This document shows, piece by piece, positions 1-10,983 of a DNA stretch of 64,000 nucleotides. Within the stretch, counting starts at the first letter, position 1, and every line of letters starts with the position of its first letter. Below the pieces are notes generated by a model that saw only the letters and a list, made by a program, of their open reading frames with translations, did no database searches and was not told the origin of the DNA. Origin of the DNA: Marasmius tenuissimus (Eukaryota > Basidiomycota > Agaricomycetes > Agaricales > Marasmiaceae); the NCBI GenBank assembly GCA_029532415.1, contig JAQOTA010000060.1:3410001-3474000 (forward strand), written 5' to 3'. Position numbers and translations under genes: made by a program.

Positions 1-22
1 CGATGGGCTCGGGACCCTTGTA

Positions 23-259
23 CTAGCTGGGGCCGGGGCTTGTCGGGATGTAAACGCCCGTCCCCTGAGTATTGAGGTAGAAATCGTAGACATGCATGCC
101 TCCGTACCTCAAATCTCCTTCCGTGATTGACGAGGAAGTCCATGCCCAGTCGGTCAATAGCATTATCATCTTCAGGAGATAGCCAACGGACGGATTCCAC
201 CCCGATGATACATGTCGATTCTTCTAAGTTTGCTAGGCCCATGATACACTTGCGCGAGC
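23..259 (-). pseudogene. Degenerate protein-kinase-like fragment
   Basis: Reading the minus strand from 259 to 108 gives an open stretch containing GLANLEEST followed closely by VRWLSPE. This resembles kinase subdomains VII-VIII (DFGLA ... VRWxAPE), but the Asp of DFG is not there (the residues before GLA are IM). A GTACGG donor at 107 and a CTCAG acceptor near 65 would join to a short last exon ending in TAG at 25-23. The residues after the APE-like motif (GMDFL) fit loosely with the kinase FGM segment. No N-lobe, catalytic loop or convincing start is seen upstream before the divergent gene at 542. I infer a decayed kinase copy; chance similarity is possible. Confidence 0.3.
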
Positions 260-456
260 CTCGGTGATGGGATTATCTAAGAAGGGTCCTAATACCAGCT
301 TCGGCTAAGTGCGCCAGAGCCTTAAGCTCAGGGCTTGGTACATTGCTTGAATTTTCCGAAGAAGTGAAAGACGCTGTGCACCCTCGATCCCTCTCCATGA
401 TCGTTCTAAATACCCTCCTATCAGTCCTCCCCCAAGATAAAGATCGTGCCCCCCAA

Positions 457-464
457 TATATATA
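457..464 (+). promoter_or_regulatory. TATA-like element
   Basis: TATATATA lies about 80 nt upstream of the ATG at 542. The same spacing is seen for several other genes in this window. Confidence 0.4.
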
Positions 465-541
465 CTAATAGGGATGGCCCTGTCCAACTCCTTGCGTTTC
501 GTTGCCCACCCCTCCCCAACGCCTATCATTCGCTGCGTTCT

Positions 542-1526
542 ATGCAGGACTCGAAGAATCGCGAAGGATACTCAAACTTCTTCTATTCCGGGTTTCGAGG
601 CATCTACGCTAGAGGTTCACGACGGCGAAGCAATGCCTCCACGCCTTCTGGTACTCCCATGAACACAAGGACACCAGAGCGCAGCCCCTCTCCGTATTCA
701 TCCCCCACCGAACCATCCACCCCAGCATTAGGCCGGTCCTCTTCAAATTCTACAAAACGAAAGTCGATTCGAATTCCGAGATTACCCTTCTCATTCGAAG
801 ATTCGAGCGACCCAGAAACCACTCGTCGTCCTAGCTTAAGCCACAGGTTCATCGACAAGCTCAAGCAGGCGTCCACCGATGCCACTCCGTTCCGTGTTCT
901 CAGGGATACACGGAGAAGGTTGCGGACATCTCGACGTAATTCTGAAGAGTCGGAACCTGGTATCTCGAGCGATCAATCATCGACGCCTCAACAGGAATCG
1001 CCGCTTCGTACTAGGTGAGCATGGTACCACCTAATGGTTCATCATCTGAGGGCTAATAAGTACCATAAACAGGCCGGAATCCTACCAGGCCCCCTCCAAC
1101 GGATTGGTCGACCCCTTTAATTCCTCCCCCACCACAAGGTCCATTTTCGTGGACATCCCCGTCACCCCTGCTCCAACTCCCTCTCGACGTCCGTTCTTCA
1201 TGCGGCGGCCGTCGAGTGTTAACTCCACTCGTTCGAAACGAGAATCTTTTCTATCTTTCGGCGGTGGCACTTCCTCTCCCGAACCGGAAGTAATTATCCG
1301 AGAACGACCTCATTCTGTACAGTACTCTCCCACTTGGGCCCGTCCACCTGCCCGATCTAGGGTCTCCTCGATTGTCAAGGGGGAATTCCCCTGGAGCCTG
1401 GAGGAGATCGAGGACGAGTTTGAAGGCGAGCAGCCTCCAAGTTCCCCTCGTGCGAATCCGGATGAAGGTGATCCCAGTGATCTGGACTGGAGACAGTTCC
1501 ATATCGAGATGTTGAATTCGAGTTGA
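542..1526 (+). CDS. Ser/Pro/Arg-rich hypothetical protein
   Basis: Two exons, 542-1014 and 1073-1526, with a 58-nt GTGAGC-CAG intron carrying a CTAAT branch-like site; the product is 308 aa. I do not recognise a family. It is rich in Ser, Pro, Thr and Arg with many SP/TP and RxxS sites, the composition of a disordered phosphoprotein. The C-terminus turns acidic (SLEEIEDEFEGE) and ends with an ordered-looking stretch (DLDWRQFHIEML). The frame could extend to a GTG at 446, but 542 is the first in-frame ATG and lies correctly downstream of a TATA-like element. An out-of-frame ATG at 474 could act as an overlapping upstream ORF. Confidence 0.75.
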
Positions 1527-1724
1527 AGGATGGTTCTCTCCCTCACCTCGTAGATCAAAATGATATTAATCGGTCCTTCCCACTTCTCTTCTTGATGAAA
1601 AGATATACAGTAAGATTCTCATGCAGCGCACGGATTTTACGACCTTTATGTAGTTTTACGATTGTATCAATGCCCCTTTTATGTATGTATGTGTGTGTAC
1701 TTAACGACTCACGATAGATACGCT

Positions 1725-3481
1725 TCATGATAGATGGCGCGGTAGTATGAGTGTGCAGACCGTTCCGACGCATGTAAGACTGATCAGTACGATGTACACG
1801 AAATAACCTCCAGCAAGTTGCGAGTCCAGAGAGAATGCAAACAGCGATGAAGCCACGAAAGGAGCTAGTCCCCGGAAGCCAGAGGCGACGCTCTGTGCCA
1901 GACCGTTGACACTTCCGAGAGTCCCTGGTGTAGCAGCTTCAACGAGTAGGAGGGAGATGGAGCCTACCAAAAGATAGTTAGAAGAGATCAACGAGAATTC
2001 GCGACGGACACTCACTGTAAGCTGTGTTCTGCAATGTAGCAAACGTAAATTGAAAGGCGATTGCTACCCAAACACCAGCAGTGACTCGACCATACTTGCT
2101 CACTAGCATTTGCTCGCACATGAACATAGAAAACGGAACGATCAAGCTCGCATATGAAATTTGGAACATTCGTCTGGGACCGACTCGCTTGAGGAGCGGT
2201 TTGAAGAATCCGATTTGGATGAAAGCATTCGTGAAGCTGTACGCTCCCAAGATGGTCCCGATGAGTTGTGTAGAGAACCCAAGACCACCCAGGGAGTTGG
2301 AGGTCGAGTAGAGAAGGGGGATTATCACAGAATAAGACATGTCAGTGAAGGTGAGGAGAGCGTAGTTGATGAGGACTACGATGAGTGTGGGATTGAGAGT
2401 TGAAGGAGGCGTAGCGGGCGTGGAGTTCGTTGGCGTAGTGGCCTGTCGTGTACCGTCGTAGCGAGTTTCATCATGGCTGGAGAGTAGGGGGTCTGTCTCG
2501 TTTTGGACAGGTTTTTCGGTGCGGCCCAGGGTTGGGTGCGTCTAGGCGAACACAATCAGTCGTGGAAACTGAAGTCCGATAAAAGCGTACCTCTCTTAGG
2601 CCGAATAGAGGAATAATGAATGTCAAAAAGGCGTATAACCCCGCAACGAGGCAAGGTAGGAAGAATGGATAGTCTATGAATAATTGAACTTTCCCAAAGA
2701 CGTCAGGCCATACTGTGGCCGGGTCAGCTAATAGACCACCCATAGCGGGACTAGAGAACCGAGCAGATTCAACAGCCAGAACGGCATACAAAACCACTTG
2801 ACTTACCCAACGGTAACTCCGAAAGCCCACATTATTGGAATAAGCATGAACGCATCCGCCATATTCGTGGAATCAGTCAACTGAGTTCATAACTTATCAG
2901 CCACCAAATTGACAGTGCACCCGAGAGACTTCCGAGTAACGTACTTCTGCCATTACTGTCTTCGAGACACCTAGAACGGTCAAGCGAATGAGATCATACC
3001 AAGGTCCCATCCAATTTACGAATAACGTACCGATGTTCCCATTGAAGACACCTTGAGCTGCCCTGAATGCGACAAGAGGCCAGAAGGAGCGTGCTAGCCC
3101 AAAGCCCATCATTGCGACAGCCAATCCAAGTGGCCCAATCAACAAAATTGATCTTCTTCCGTACTTGTCAGAGGCACGACCCCAGTAGTAGCAAACCACG
3201 CTTTCAGAGATGAAGAAGACCGATTCCTGTTGAGACCCTGTTCAGTACCGACTCGTTAATGGATTGCATGGAGTTGTCGAGCTCACAATTATCCCAGCAT
3301 AGTACCCAACTTTTGCCTCGTCTCCCCCAGTTATTCCTATACTTCGAATAAGTTGGGCGATAAAGGGGTAGATCACGGTCGCTGTAATGGCCTCTGAAGA
3401 TTGTATCAACAGAACTAGAAGAAGCTGGCCATAAGGAAGAGGGGTCTGTCGTTTGCCTTGAACATGGTTCTCAGGATCCAT
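1725..3481 (-). CDS. MFS transporter, copy 1
   Basis: Seven exons (3481-3287, 3226-3031, 2970-2945, 2880-2807, 2750-2591, 2541-2016, 1963-1725) give 471 aa. The major facilitator signature between helices 2 and 3 is clear (WGRASDKYGRRSILLIG), followed by about 12 hydrophobic segments with a hydrophilic central loop (SSHDETRYDG). It belongs to the fungal group related to plant ZIFL/tetracycline-type exporters; the substrate cannot be read from sequence. An ATG at 3544 is in frame, but I prefer 3481 because a TATATAA at 3558-3564 sits 77 nt upstream and the paralogue at 28459-30212 starts at the matching place. Both copies have identical exon phases and near-identical exon lengths. Confidence 0.9.
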
Positions 3482-3557
3482 CCGACAGGTAAAAGGGTGA
3501 AGAGCAGGGGGGAAAGAAGCAGAATCCAAGGAGATAATACCCATGCTCCATTTTTGA

Positions 3558-3564
3558 TTATATA
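3558..3564 (-). promoter_or_regulatory. TATA box of MFS copy 1
   Basis: TATATAA on the minus strand lies 77 nt upstream of the ATG at 3481 but only 14 nt upstream of the ATG at 3544. This supports the downstream start. Confidence 0.45.
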
Positions 3565-4064
3565 GGGACTCCGACGCGGACCGAGTCAGAAATTTGTGCG
3601 AAGAAAAATTGATTGATAATGGTGATGGTGGAAGTTCGGTATAGAACGTGACCGCGACAGGCCGCCTGTCTCCGCCTGTGAGCTTGAATCGGTAACGCGG
3701 GTCTTTGCTGGTATTCGATGTTTCCTATATACGTCCGGATCGGCTATCGCAGACCGCTTTATAGCTTGCATCAGAGAACCAGGTCCGATTGTACAAAGGT
3801 ATTGAATCATTAGCGGTCGTTACATGTCATAAGTACAGCAGGCAGCAGTACAAACGGATCGGAGAATGAAGCAGGAAGTGACAAGGAATACAAAACCCGA
3901 CGTAAATAAGTCATTGTGTAGATCGAAGGAAGATGCAGCATGTGAGGGGATATAAGTATGCAAAAAAAACAAACAAACAACATTAGTAGGCGTAACTGGC
4001 CGAAATATATGTGCAGCAGTCGTAGTCCCAGAAATAAAGAAGCAAAGAAAAAAAAATAAAGATA
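3565..4064. other. Intergenic, no gene seen
   Basis: This 500-nt spacer holds the 3' flank of the arrestin gene (A-rich runs near 3961-3980 and 4045-4060) and the promoter of the MFS gene. Its short ORFs show no family similarity. Confidence 0.5.
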
Positions 4065-7000
4065 TCACGAACTTGTCTGTCCTTGATATTTCTTGATCAA
4101 CTCCTTTAACCTCGCTTGTCCAAACGCGTACCCAGTTTCGCTAGGCTTAGGTACAGGCGAATCGGGACTTTTCGTAGAGACACCGCCTTCCGCGATGGCT
4201 TTGAGGTTATTCACGGCTTCGCCAGCAACGATCCCATTGGGCTTCGAAGGCACAGGCATTGACAGCCTCTTCCCTGGAGCGTCTTTCGGGAGCTCGCTTA
4301 TGGTGTGTGTTACCCTCGCCGGTAAAGGCAACGACTGCTTTCGCTGACCCGCCAAACCTGGTTTGGCCAGCGATGCAGTGCTGGATAAAGTGGGGGTTGC
4401 ATGGGAGGACGACACAACCGCCGGCGTCGCTTTCAATCCACCCTTTCCAATACCGAATCTCCTGGGAACCCCAGCGCTGGGACGGGGAGCTGCTCCAGAA
4501 CGAGATGAAGACGACGAGGTAGAACTCGCTGCCGAAAGGGGGCTGGGCTTGGTCGCTTTAGGTGACAAGAGGTCGTTAATACTCTTTGGTCGAGAGGAGG
4601 TCAAGCCGGCAGCAGACTTTGGAGGAGGTTTAGATGGAGCAGGTTCGGTTTTCGGTCGTGGGGGTTTTGACGTAGAAGGTTCCTCCTGTTTGCTTGGATC
4701 GGTAACTGAGGCCCAAATGGCAGCGACTGTAGTGACCTGTCCGCCTTTTCCACCTCGTGCGGAACGAATGTCGTACTTGACCTCCGAGTCTGCCTCCCTT
4801 AAGGGAGGGAACATGGGTAAACCATTCGCCCGCTTCGCGAAGATAGGAGAGCGTACACTCTTCCATGGATTCGTGTTTTGGGTAACCTGAGGCGAAGCAG
4901 GGGATCCTTTCTTGTTGTCTTTGTTGTCCTGAGACCAAAGCTCGGTTATCCTCCTAGCGTCGTCCTCCATACTTTCAGAACTGGCGAAAGGGGAATCCTT
5001 TGGAACGAGTGTGCGCTGATAGATGTCTGGCTTGAGCGTACCGATGGGAACAAATCCAGATGAACGAGGATCCGGCAATCGAGAAGGATTGGAAGGAGGA
5101 AGATCACTGGGAGCCTGTTCAGCGGGACGAAGAGGACTAGCTTCCCTTGCTTTCGGTGCCGTGTCTTCCTGCGGAAACTCGGCGGGTACTGGGCTAGGCG
5201 TGTGTGGAATGACGTCTTCTGCAGGGGGAGTAGGTACGTCCGCCCTCATGTCGCCCAACCAAGCAGCCACTCGGGCATTGCTCTTGCCTTTCCTCTTCGT
5301 GTGCCCGCTGCGTCTTTCCTTCTTTTCAACCCCTTCGCTGAGACCGTCCCCATCGCCCTCTGTGATCTTGGATCGCTCCTTATCCTTCCTCTTCTGCCGC
5401 TCCGTCCTCCCGGACAACGACTTACCCCCCACGCTCGTCTTGGTATCGGAGTCCTCAGAACCTGTCTCTCCTCTTCTCACTTTACGCTTGTGTCGCTTCC
5501 TCTCCCTCTCTTCCTGCTTCTCTCGCTCTCGAGCGTTCTCCAATTCCATAAGCTCCTTCTCCAAATCACCACCTCCCACTCCCACACCTCCACCACCACC
5601 AACCTCGCAATCCGGAAGTGTCAAGCTCGAAATCGCGGAGTCATTCAAGGGGTCCACAGGGCCCTGTCTAGGCGTAGGTATCGCAATGGGACTGATCCCT
5701 CCGCTCTTCTTTGGCGGCTCACTCTCTTTCTCCTTTCCCTTGACACTCTCGACCCCAAGAACACTCCAAACATCCGGCCGCCGCTCAGGCTCAACTTTCC
5801 TTGTCCCAACCTCCGCCAGCAATTTCTTCTCCAACGCATCCAACCCGCTCTCGCGTCTTCCCAGTCCAAGTCCAAAGCCCAAGCTCTTGTTTCCAAACTT
5901 CTTCGTGGGTGTCGCTGGTACTGGCGCTGTTGTGGCATTTCCAAAGTAATCGCCACCCTCCTTCGCTAAAGCAGCGGGCGAAAGTAACGGTGACTGGGGC
6001 TGAGGCTGGGGCTTAGGCAATATCTTGTTGATGTCAACCTCTTTCTCCCTTTCCTTCGGCAAATCCCCACTCAAATCGGTCGCGCTCTTTCCGACTGCAT
6101 CAGCCATCCTCTCCAGAACTTCAACGCGTTCGCTCTTCACACTAACTCCACCATTAACAGTGTCCTTCGTGAAACTCTGCTTGGGTGACAGCATCGGTCT
6201 CGGAGAATGCAACGGTGGTGACAACGCCGCCCCCGCCGACCCATTAGGTTCAAACTGCGCAGGAGGCGGCATAGGAATATGAAGCCCCTTGCTCATATTC
6301 CCATGAATCGTCGCGACAGCATACGGTTGAGCCTGTTGTTCTGGCTGTAGATCCTGTGCATCCTCCGGTCGATACCGCATCCCACCAACAGGCGACGCGC
6401 TCCTCCCTCTCCCCTTAGCCGTAGCGGTAACGCGAAGATGATTAGCGATCCTAGACGCACGGAATCCGCTACCAGATTCTGCGAGTTCTCCGGGGTAGTT
6501 GGCTGCTTTCGGTGACGATTCTACTGACGCTGAAGCTGTGGGAGAGACACCCAGGCCCAAACCCAGATCATGGGCGCTCTTCTTCCTTCCTCTCTTGGAT
6601 TGTGGAGGGGATACAGCTCCGGCGCTGGAAACCTGTCGAACATCTCTCACGGATGACGGGGGTAATCCGGGGAGAGGCGGTGGTGTCGGTGTAGCAGCAA
6701 CCATTGGTATCGGTAAGGGTCTCGCGCTTTCCCTCCCGCCGCCAGGCCCTGCCGATGACGGTCGCGGAGGGGTAGACCAAGGTACTTGTGGTGCCGGAGA
6801 CATGGCAAGGTGGTATGGTTGTTGTTGGTGATGAGGATCATGAGGATATCCATATGGTGAATGGTGAGGGTAATAACCTCCTAAGTCGGGTAGAGTTCCA
6901 GGAGGAGGTAGCCAGACTAAACCCGTATTAGGATCAATTGAATACGTGGCAGGGGGCGGGGACATCGGAGGGGCGGGCGACATAGGCATTGGGTGCCCGT

Positions 7001-8528
7001 TGTTGTAATAGAGGTTGGGTTGAGGCGACATCGGGGGCTGGGGAGCGTAATGGGGGTGAGGTTGTGGGGTATGAGATAGCGGTGGGGTGGCGTATGGCTC
7101 GTAAGGACTCTGGTTGTGATGGTGGGGGTGGTTATATCCGTAATCGTAGTCGTACGGAACCCCAGGAGGAGGTGGGAGGGTTGGAAGGGAAGCTGGGTGA
7201 ACAACGGGAATGGGTATGTCGACAACGATATCCTTGCTGTAACGAGAATTGAAGCCGTGAAGTAAGAGCAGAGATTGCAACGGAAGTTCCAGAAGACAGA
7301 AAGATTAAGGGACAACCAGTGCACCAAGGAACCGATGAGGACGCGAAAAGCAAAACAATGGGAAAAGGTGCGTTAGCTGAATGAAATAGATGTCAATGTG
7401 AACGCCACCGACCTTCCAAGACCCATAACCAATTTGACACCTAAAATACACTGGACCTCGAACAGTGCGCGAGTCTCCTTCCGCTTTCCCGGAGTCCTGT
7501 CGAATTCTGCGTCCCCGAGGTACATTCCACCTCTGACACCTCGAGCACTCTTTGGCACATCGAAAACCAGACTAGCCACGCCCTCAACGCCAGAGGGTAT
7601 CACATATTCTGGGCCTTTGAAAGGAACTATGATGAGGGTATCGGTGATTTGGAGAGCATTAGGAGGTGATTCGCCGGCAGGAAGGTTAGGTAGGACAAGC
7701 TGTCGTGAGAGACCGATTTGAAGAGATGAGTTCTTGAGAGCTACGTTAGTTCTGCGCCGACGAGAGCTTTGGAGGAGCTTACCTTCTTCGTAGAATGGTT
7801 CTTCACCTGTAATTCTACACAGGCACTTTCTCCGGCCACAACTAGACCCCCTACCAGTCTTGCCTGGACCCAGATTTTGCCGTTCTCTGCCACCACCACA
7901 GCTTGAGGGTCACCTCTACCTTCCTGATTGAATTGGTCTTCATCGAAAGCTTCGACCACATCGACGTCTTTCTTCTCCAGCAACATTCTCCGCTCTCCTT
8001 TCCAGAAGACACCAACACTTGCGCGAACTTCGTATCGAACAGTAGCTATCCCGTCTCCAAAGGCTATCGAGCTCGGAGACGTCTTCGGAACGGGTAGTTT
8101 GAACAAGAACGTGGAATGACCTTTACGAGCAGTGTAGTATCCTGGTGGAAGTTGGGGGTCTCCGGGCAGAGGATGCGGTTGGACAGCATTGGACGGTGTA
8201 TATCCCGGTCCCTGGAATACTCTTCGCGAGTGTGTAAACGTAGAAGTCGCATGATGATCTCTCGAGGTCAATTCTAGGTATTTCCCTAAAGTCAGCATCG
8301 ATACTCCGGATCGAAGGTTCACCTCGACTCACCCTGGATAGCAAACAGTTCCACCATCATGACTCCGATACCCAGACCTTTATCAGCTCTGCAGTCCATC
8401 TCCATCTTACCCGTTATCGCATCGCCAGCGACAAATAGCGGATCTGAGAGTGAGAGCGACACTCTAACTTTCGCATGGTGGGTAGTCACATTCATGGGCT
8501 CCGGTCGAACCGGTTTCGCCGCTTCCAT
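4065..8528 (-). CDS. Alpha-arrestin-like protein with long disordered tail
   Basis: Four exons (8528-8333, 8285-7783, 7732-7413, 7236-4065) give 1396 aa; the third intron is long for this locus (176 nt). Residues 1-350 read as an arrestin fold: the N-terminal part has VRVSLSLSDPLFVAGDAI and MMVELFAIQGKYLEL, and the arrestin-C part ends with SKDIVVDIPIPVVHPASLP. Alpha-arrestins are adaptors that bring ubiquitin ligases to membrane transporters. The remaining roughly 1000 residues, all in the last exon, are Pro/Ser/Tyr/His-rich and then Lys/Glu-rich, with a charged probable coiled coil (LEKELMELENAREREKQEE). The start is the first ATG before the arrestin fold. Tail-rich arrestins are common in fungi, but this tail is very long. 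The neighbouring MFS transporter is not evidence of a functional link. Confidence 0.88.
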
Positions 8529-8955
8529 CGTCGAGTATAGTCGATACGAGGAAGTATAACAGTTCTAGAAGAGGAAATGGAGAGAGAGAAAGGAAATTAT
8601 AGTTTCGAGCTCGTTGTCGTCATGAAGGAAGTGTGTGTTGTGACAGTCACAAAACAGTCACGCTTCAAGGGGCTCCGGAATTTCGGCAGCTTCGCTCAGA
8701 AGGTTGAACTTGGGTAATGAGGGGTCCTTTTTAAACAAGAAGTTCGGGGCGTCGGCTTACACTGAAACCCTCAGAATCACGGCAGAAATAACGTTGGACA
8801 AGGAAATATTGAAGGCAGCAAACCGACTCGTATCTAAGACAGGTTAGGTAAAAGGGTACCGGATAGCAATTATACATGCTCGCGAAGGAACATGAAGTTG
8901 GCCCTGCAAACTCAGAAAACCCCACTACCTCTCGCTAAGCGCTCGCATGGAGCAT
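8529..8955. other. Intergenic, no gene seen
   Basis: A 427-nt spacer between the arrestin start and the 2OG oxygenase stop. No conserved ORF or repeat was seen. Confidence 0.5.
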
Positions 8956-10212
8956 TCACTTGAGATAAGTCGCGCGTACCCTCATATCGATGTATTCGGC
9001 TGCGTTCACCGGGTCGTATTTCTTTGGTTTGTCAGGGCCCCAGCAGCCAGGTATGCAATCAACAATAGTCTTCGCGTCAGCACCGATAAACTAGGGGTCG
9101 AAAAGGTTGAGTGGTACAAAACTAGTAACTCTGGTAACCTTTGACTCACGTAGGGGATGGAGAACCGTTTTTGGGTCATACCGTTGTCGTCAGCGCTCCT
9201 CGCTAGTGCACGAACGCGATGCAAAGTAGACTTGAGGGTATCTAAAATTTATCACGGTTATTCGCCAACAAATTCCACACCGAAAAAACCTTCCACCACT
9301 CACCATTCGACCACCGCATGAGTAGGTCACTGATATTGAAAACAGCTGCACCGCGGATGGGTGGCACAGGAATGAACACCCCAGGCTCGCTCGGAGATTC
9401 TACCTCCAGCCCGCCAACATCGTCTTGGAACAGCAATGTACACGTCCCATAATCCGTATGTGCGCCAATACGACCTTTCTCCCCACTCTCGAAAACCTCA
9501 GCGGGGGCCTCCGGATAATGAACAAGTCTCAACAAGTTCGCGCCGTCCTTGTGGTATTCGTTGAAAAACCCCTTATCCAGCCCCATACCAATCGAAAGAG
9601 CAGGGAGCAATCGTTCCATCTGAAACGCACGGCAAGATCGGCAGTAGTCCAGAGCAGACTCGCGAAACCCTGGCAGAACCTCTTCTGGAAGCCAGGTGTT
9701 TTCCAAACCCAGTCCAGCAGTACAGGTCTCGTCGTATACATTAAACGACTCCTTAAAGTCGAGGGACTTGCCCTTCCGGATGGCGACCAGTTCCTCGGGA
9801 TCAAACACCATTTGAGAGACCTGTTCCATGCCAATTCCACTATATCCACCATACTTTTCCGGCGGCTTCGATACTTTCGTCTTCACTTCGATAGGTAATT
9901 CGAAGAATTTGGCAGACTGTTGAGATATTGAGGGGTATGACAGCGGCACAGTGCGACGCGTGATTGGATAACCTACCCATTCGAACATGCCATTGACCTT
10001 CTCCTGAGGGATACCAGTATTGATTAGGTAGGCGAAGCCAACGTCTCTACATGCTTCGTAGAACTTCTTTGCAATCTCCTGGGACTCCTAGGGGGACAGA
10101 GTACGGGTCAGTGTCGTGCACGCCGGTTCTAGGTCATCGCAAATATATGTACCAATGAAGTTCCATCGCCAAATTGCGCAAAATCGATGATTGGGATAGT
10201 TTCTATTGACAT
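8956..10212 (-). CDS. 2-oxoglutarate/Fe(II) oxygenase, isopenicillin N synthase-like
   Basis: Five exons (10212-10153, 10087-9977, 9916-9304, 9241-9150, 9090-8956) give 336 aa, normal for the family. The N-terminus (IETIPIIDFAQF) and the GFAYLINTGIP segment are typical. The Fe ligands are all present: GAHTDY (His210, Asp212) and STLHRV (His269). The 2-oxoglutarate-binding RxS is in KRFSIPY (Arg287, Ser289). These enzymes couple 2-oxoglutarate decarboxylation to hydroxylation, desaturation or ring closure of a small molecule; the substrate is unknown. A tandem relative lies immediately upstream at 10984-12268, and matching 5' flanks (a CATTTA-type AT-rich motif 40-55 nt before each ATG) show that the duplication included the promoter. 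Confidence 0.92.
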
Positions 10213-10983
10213 TGGCGGGGATGGATAGAGGTTGCTTGAAGGGAAAAGCCATCTTTTAAATGGAGAGCCATACGGCGGCGCAAGGTCTACCGAACAGTCA
10301 GAAAGCGAGATCCTGAGAAGAGCCACTAGCAGAGCTACTAGAACCGATGAACGCACCTCTGGAGCGTTCATATCAGGCCTTCCATTATGCTAGGAAGCAG
10401 AAGAGCAACCTTTTAGTAAGGCTACAAGAACGGAACGTAGGAAATGGGCGTGTAGCTGCATACCTCTGTCGAGCCTTGGCCGAAACGAGAATGGCCACGG
10501 TTGAAAATCCACGGAAGCTCAAGTGTCATGTCAAACATCGAATTCAAGCTGGTGGCGACCTTAGAAACCGTCCTTGGAAGAGCTCAGTCAGTTACCGTCG
10601 ATAAAGCAGAGCGAGTAAAGGCTGTAAGGGAATCAGTGCAGAAGGATGGTGGTGGCACAGGTCCAAGATGTGGGCGCTACTTTTTCAGACGCGTGAAATG
10701 GACGCGTGCCGGTGGGCTCAACCACTGCTGGCTTCAACTTCCGTTAACATCCTCAATGTCGAGCTTGACCTCACTGTGAGGTCGGGTGGGCATACTAACA
10801 ACCACTCGTTGAACGGTGTCTCTCAGAAAAGCGGAGAATGTACAGATCTACAGCTATCGCCGATATAGTAAGTATTTTGTCAAAGCCACGGTACTCAAAG
10901 TTACCGGATTGTGGTACTCAAATAGCTCTAAGAAGCCGAACTTAGCCTTGCAAGAACAGGATACATTTTACTGCATCGAATAT
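10213..10983. other. Intergenic between tandem 2OG copies
   Basis: A 771-nt spacer. The part next to 10212 resembles the 5' flank of the second copy near 12269-12330. No ORF here has recognisable similarity. Confidence 0.5.

Noticed and set aside
474..662. ATG-initiated ORF overlapping the first gene
   Set aside because: Out of frame with the spliced gene and without similarity; kept only as a possible upstream ORF.
5023..5969. Long plus-strand ORFs (about 250-310 codons) opposite the arrestin tail
   Set aside because: They are antisense shadows of a low-complexity Pro/Ser/Lys-rich coding exon; no domain, and the minus-strand frame continues from a real arrestin fold.
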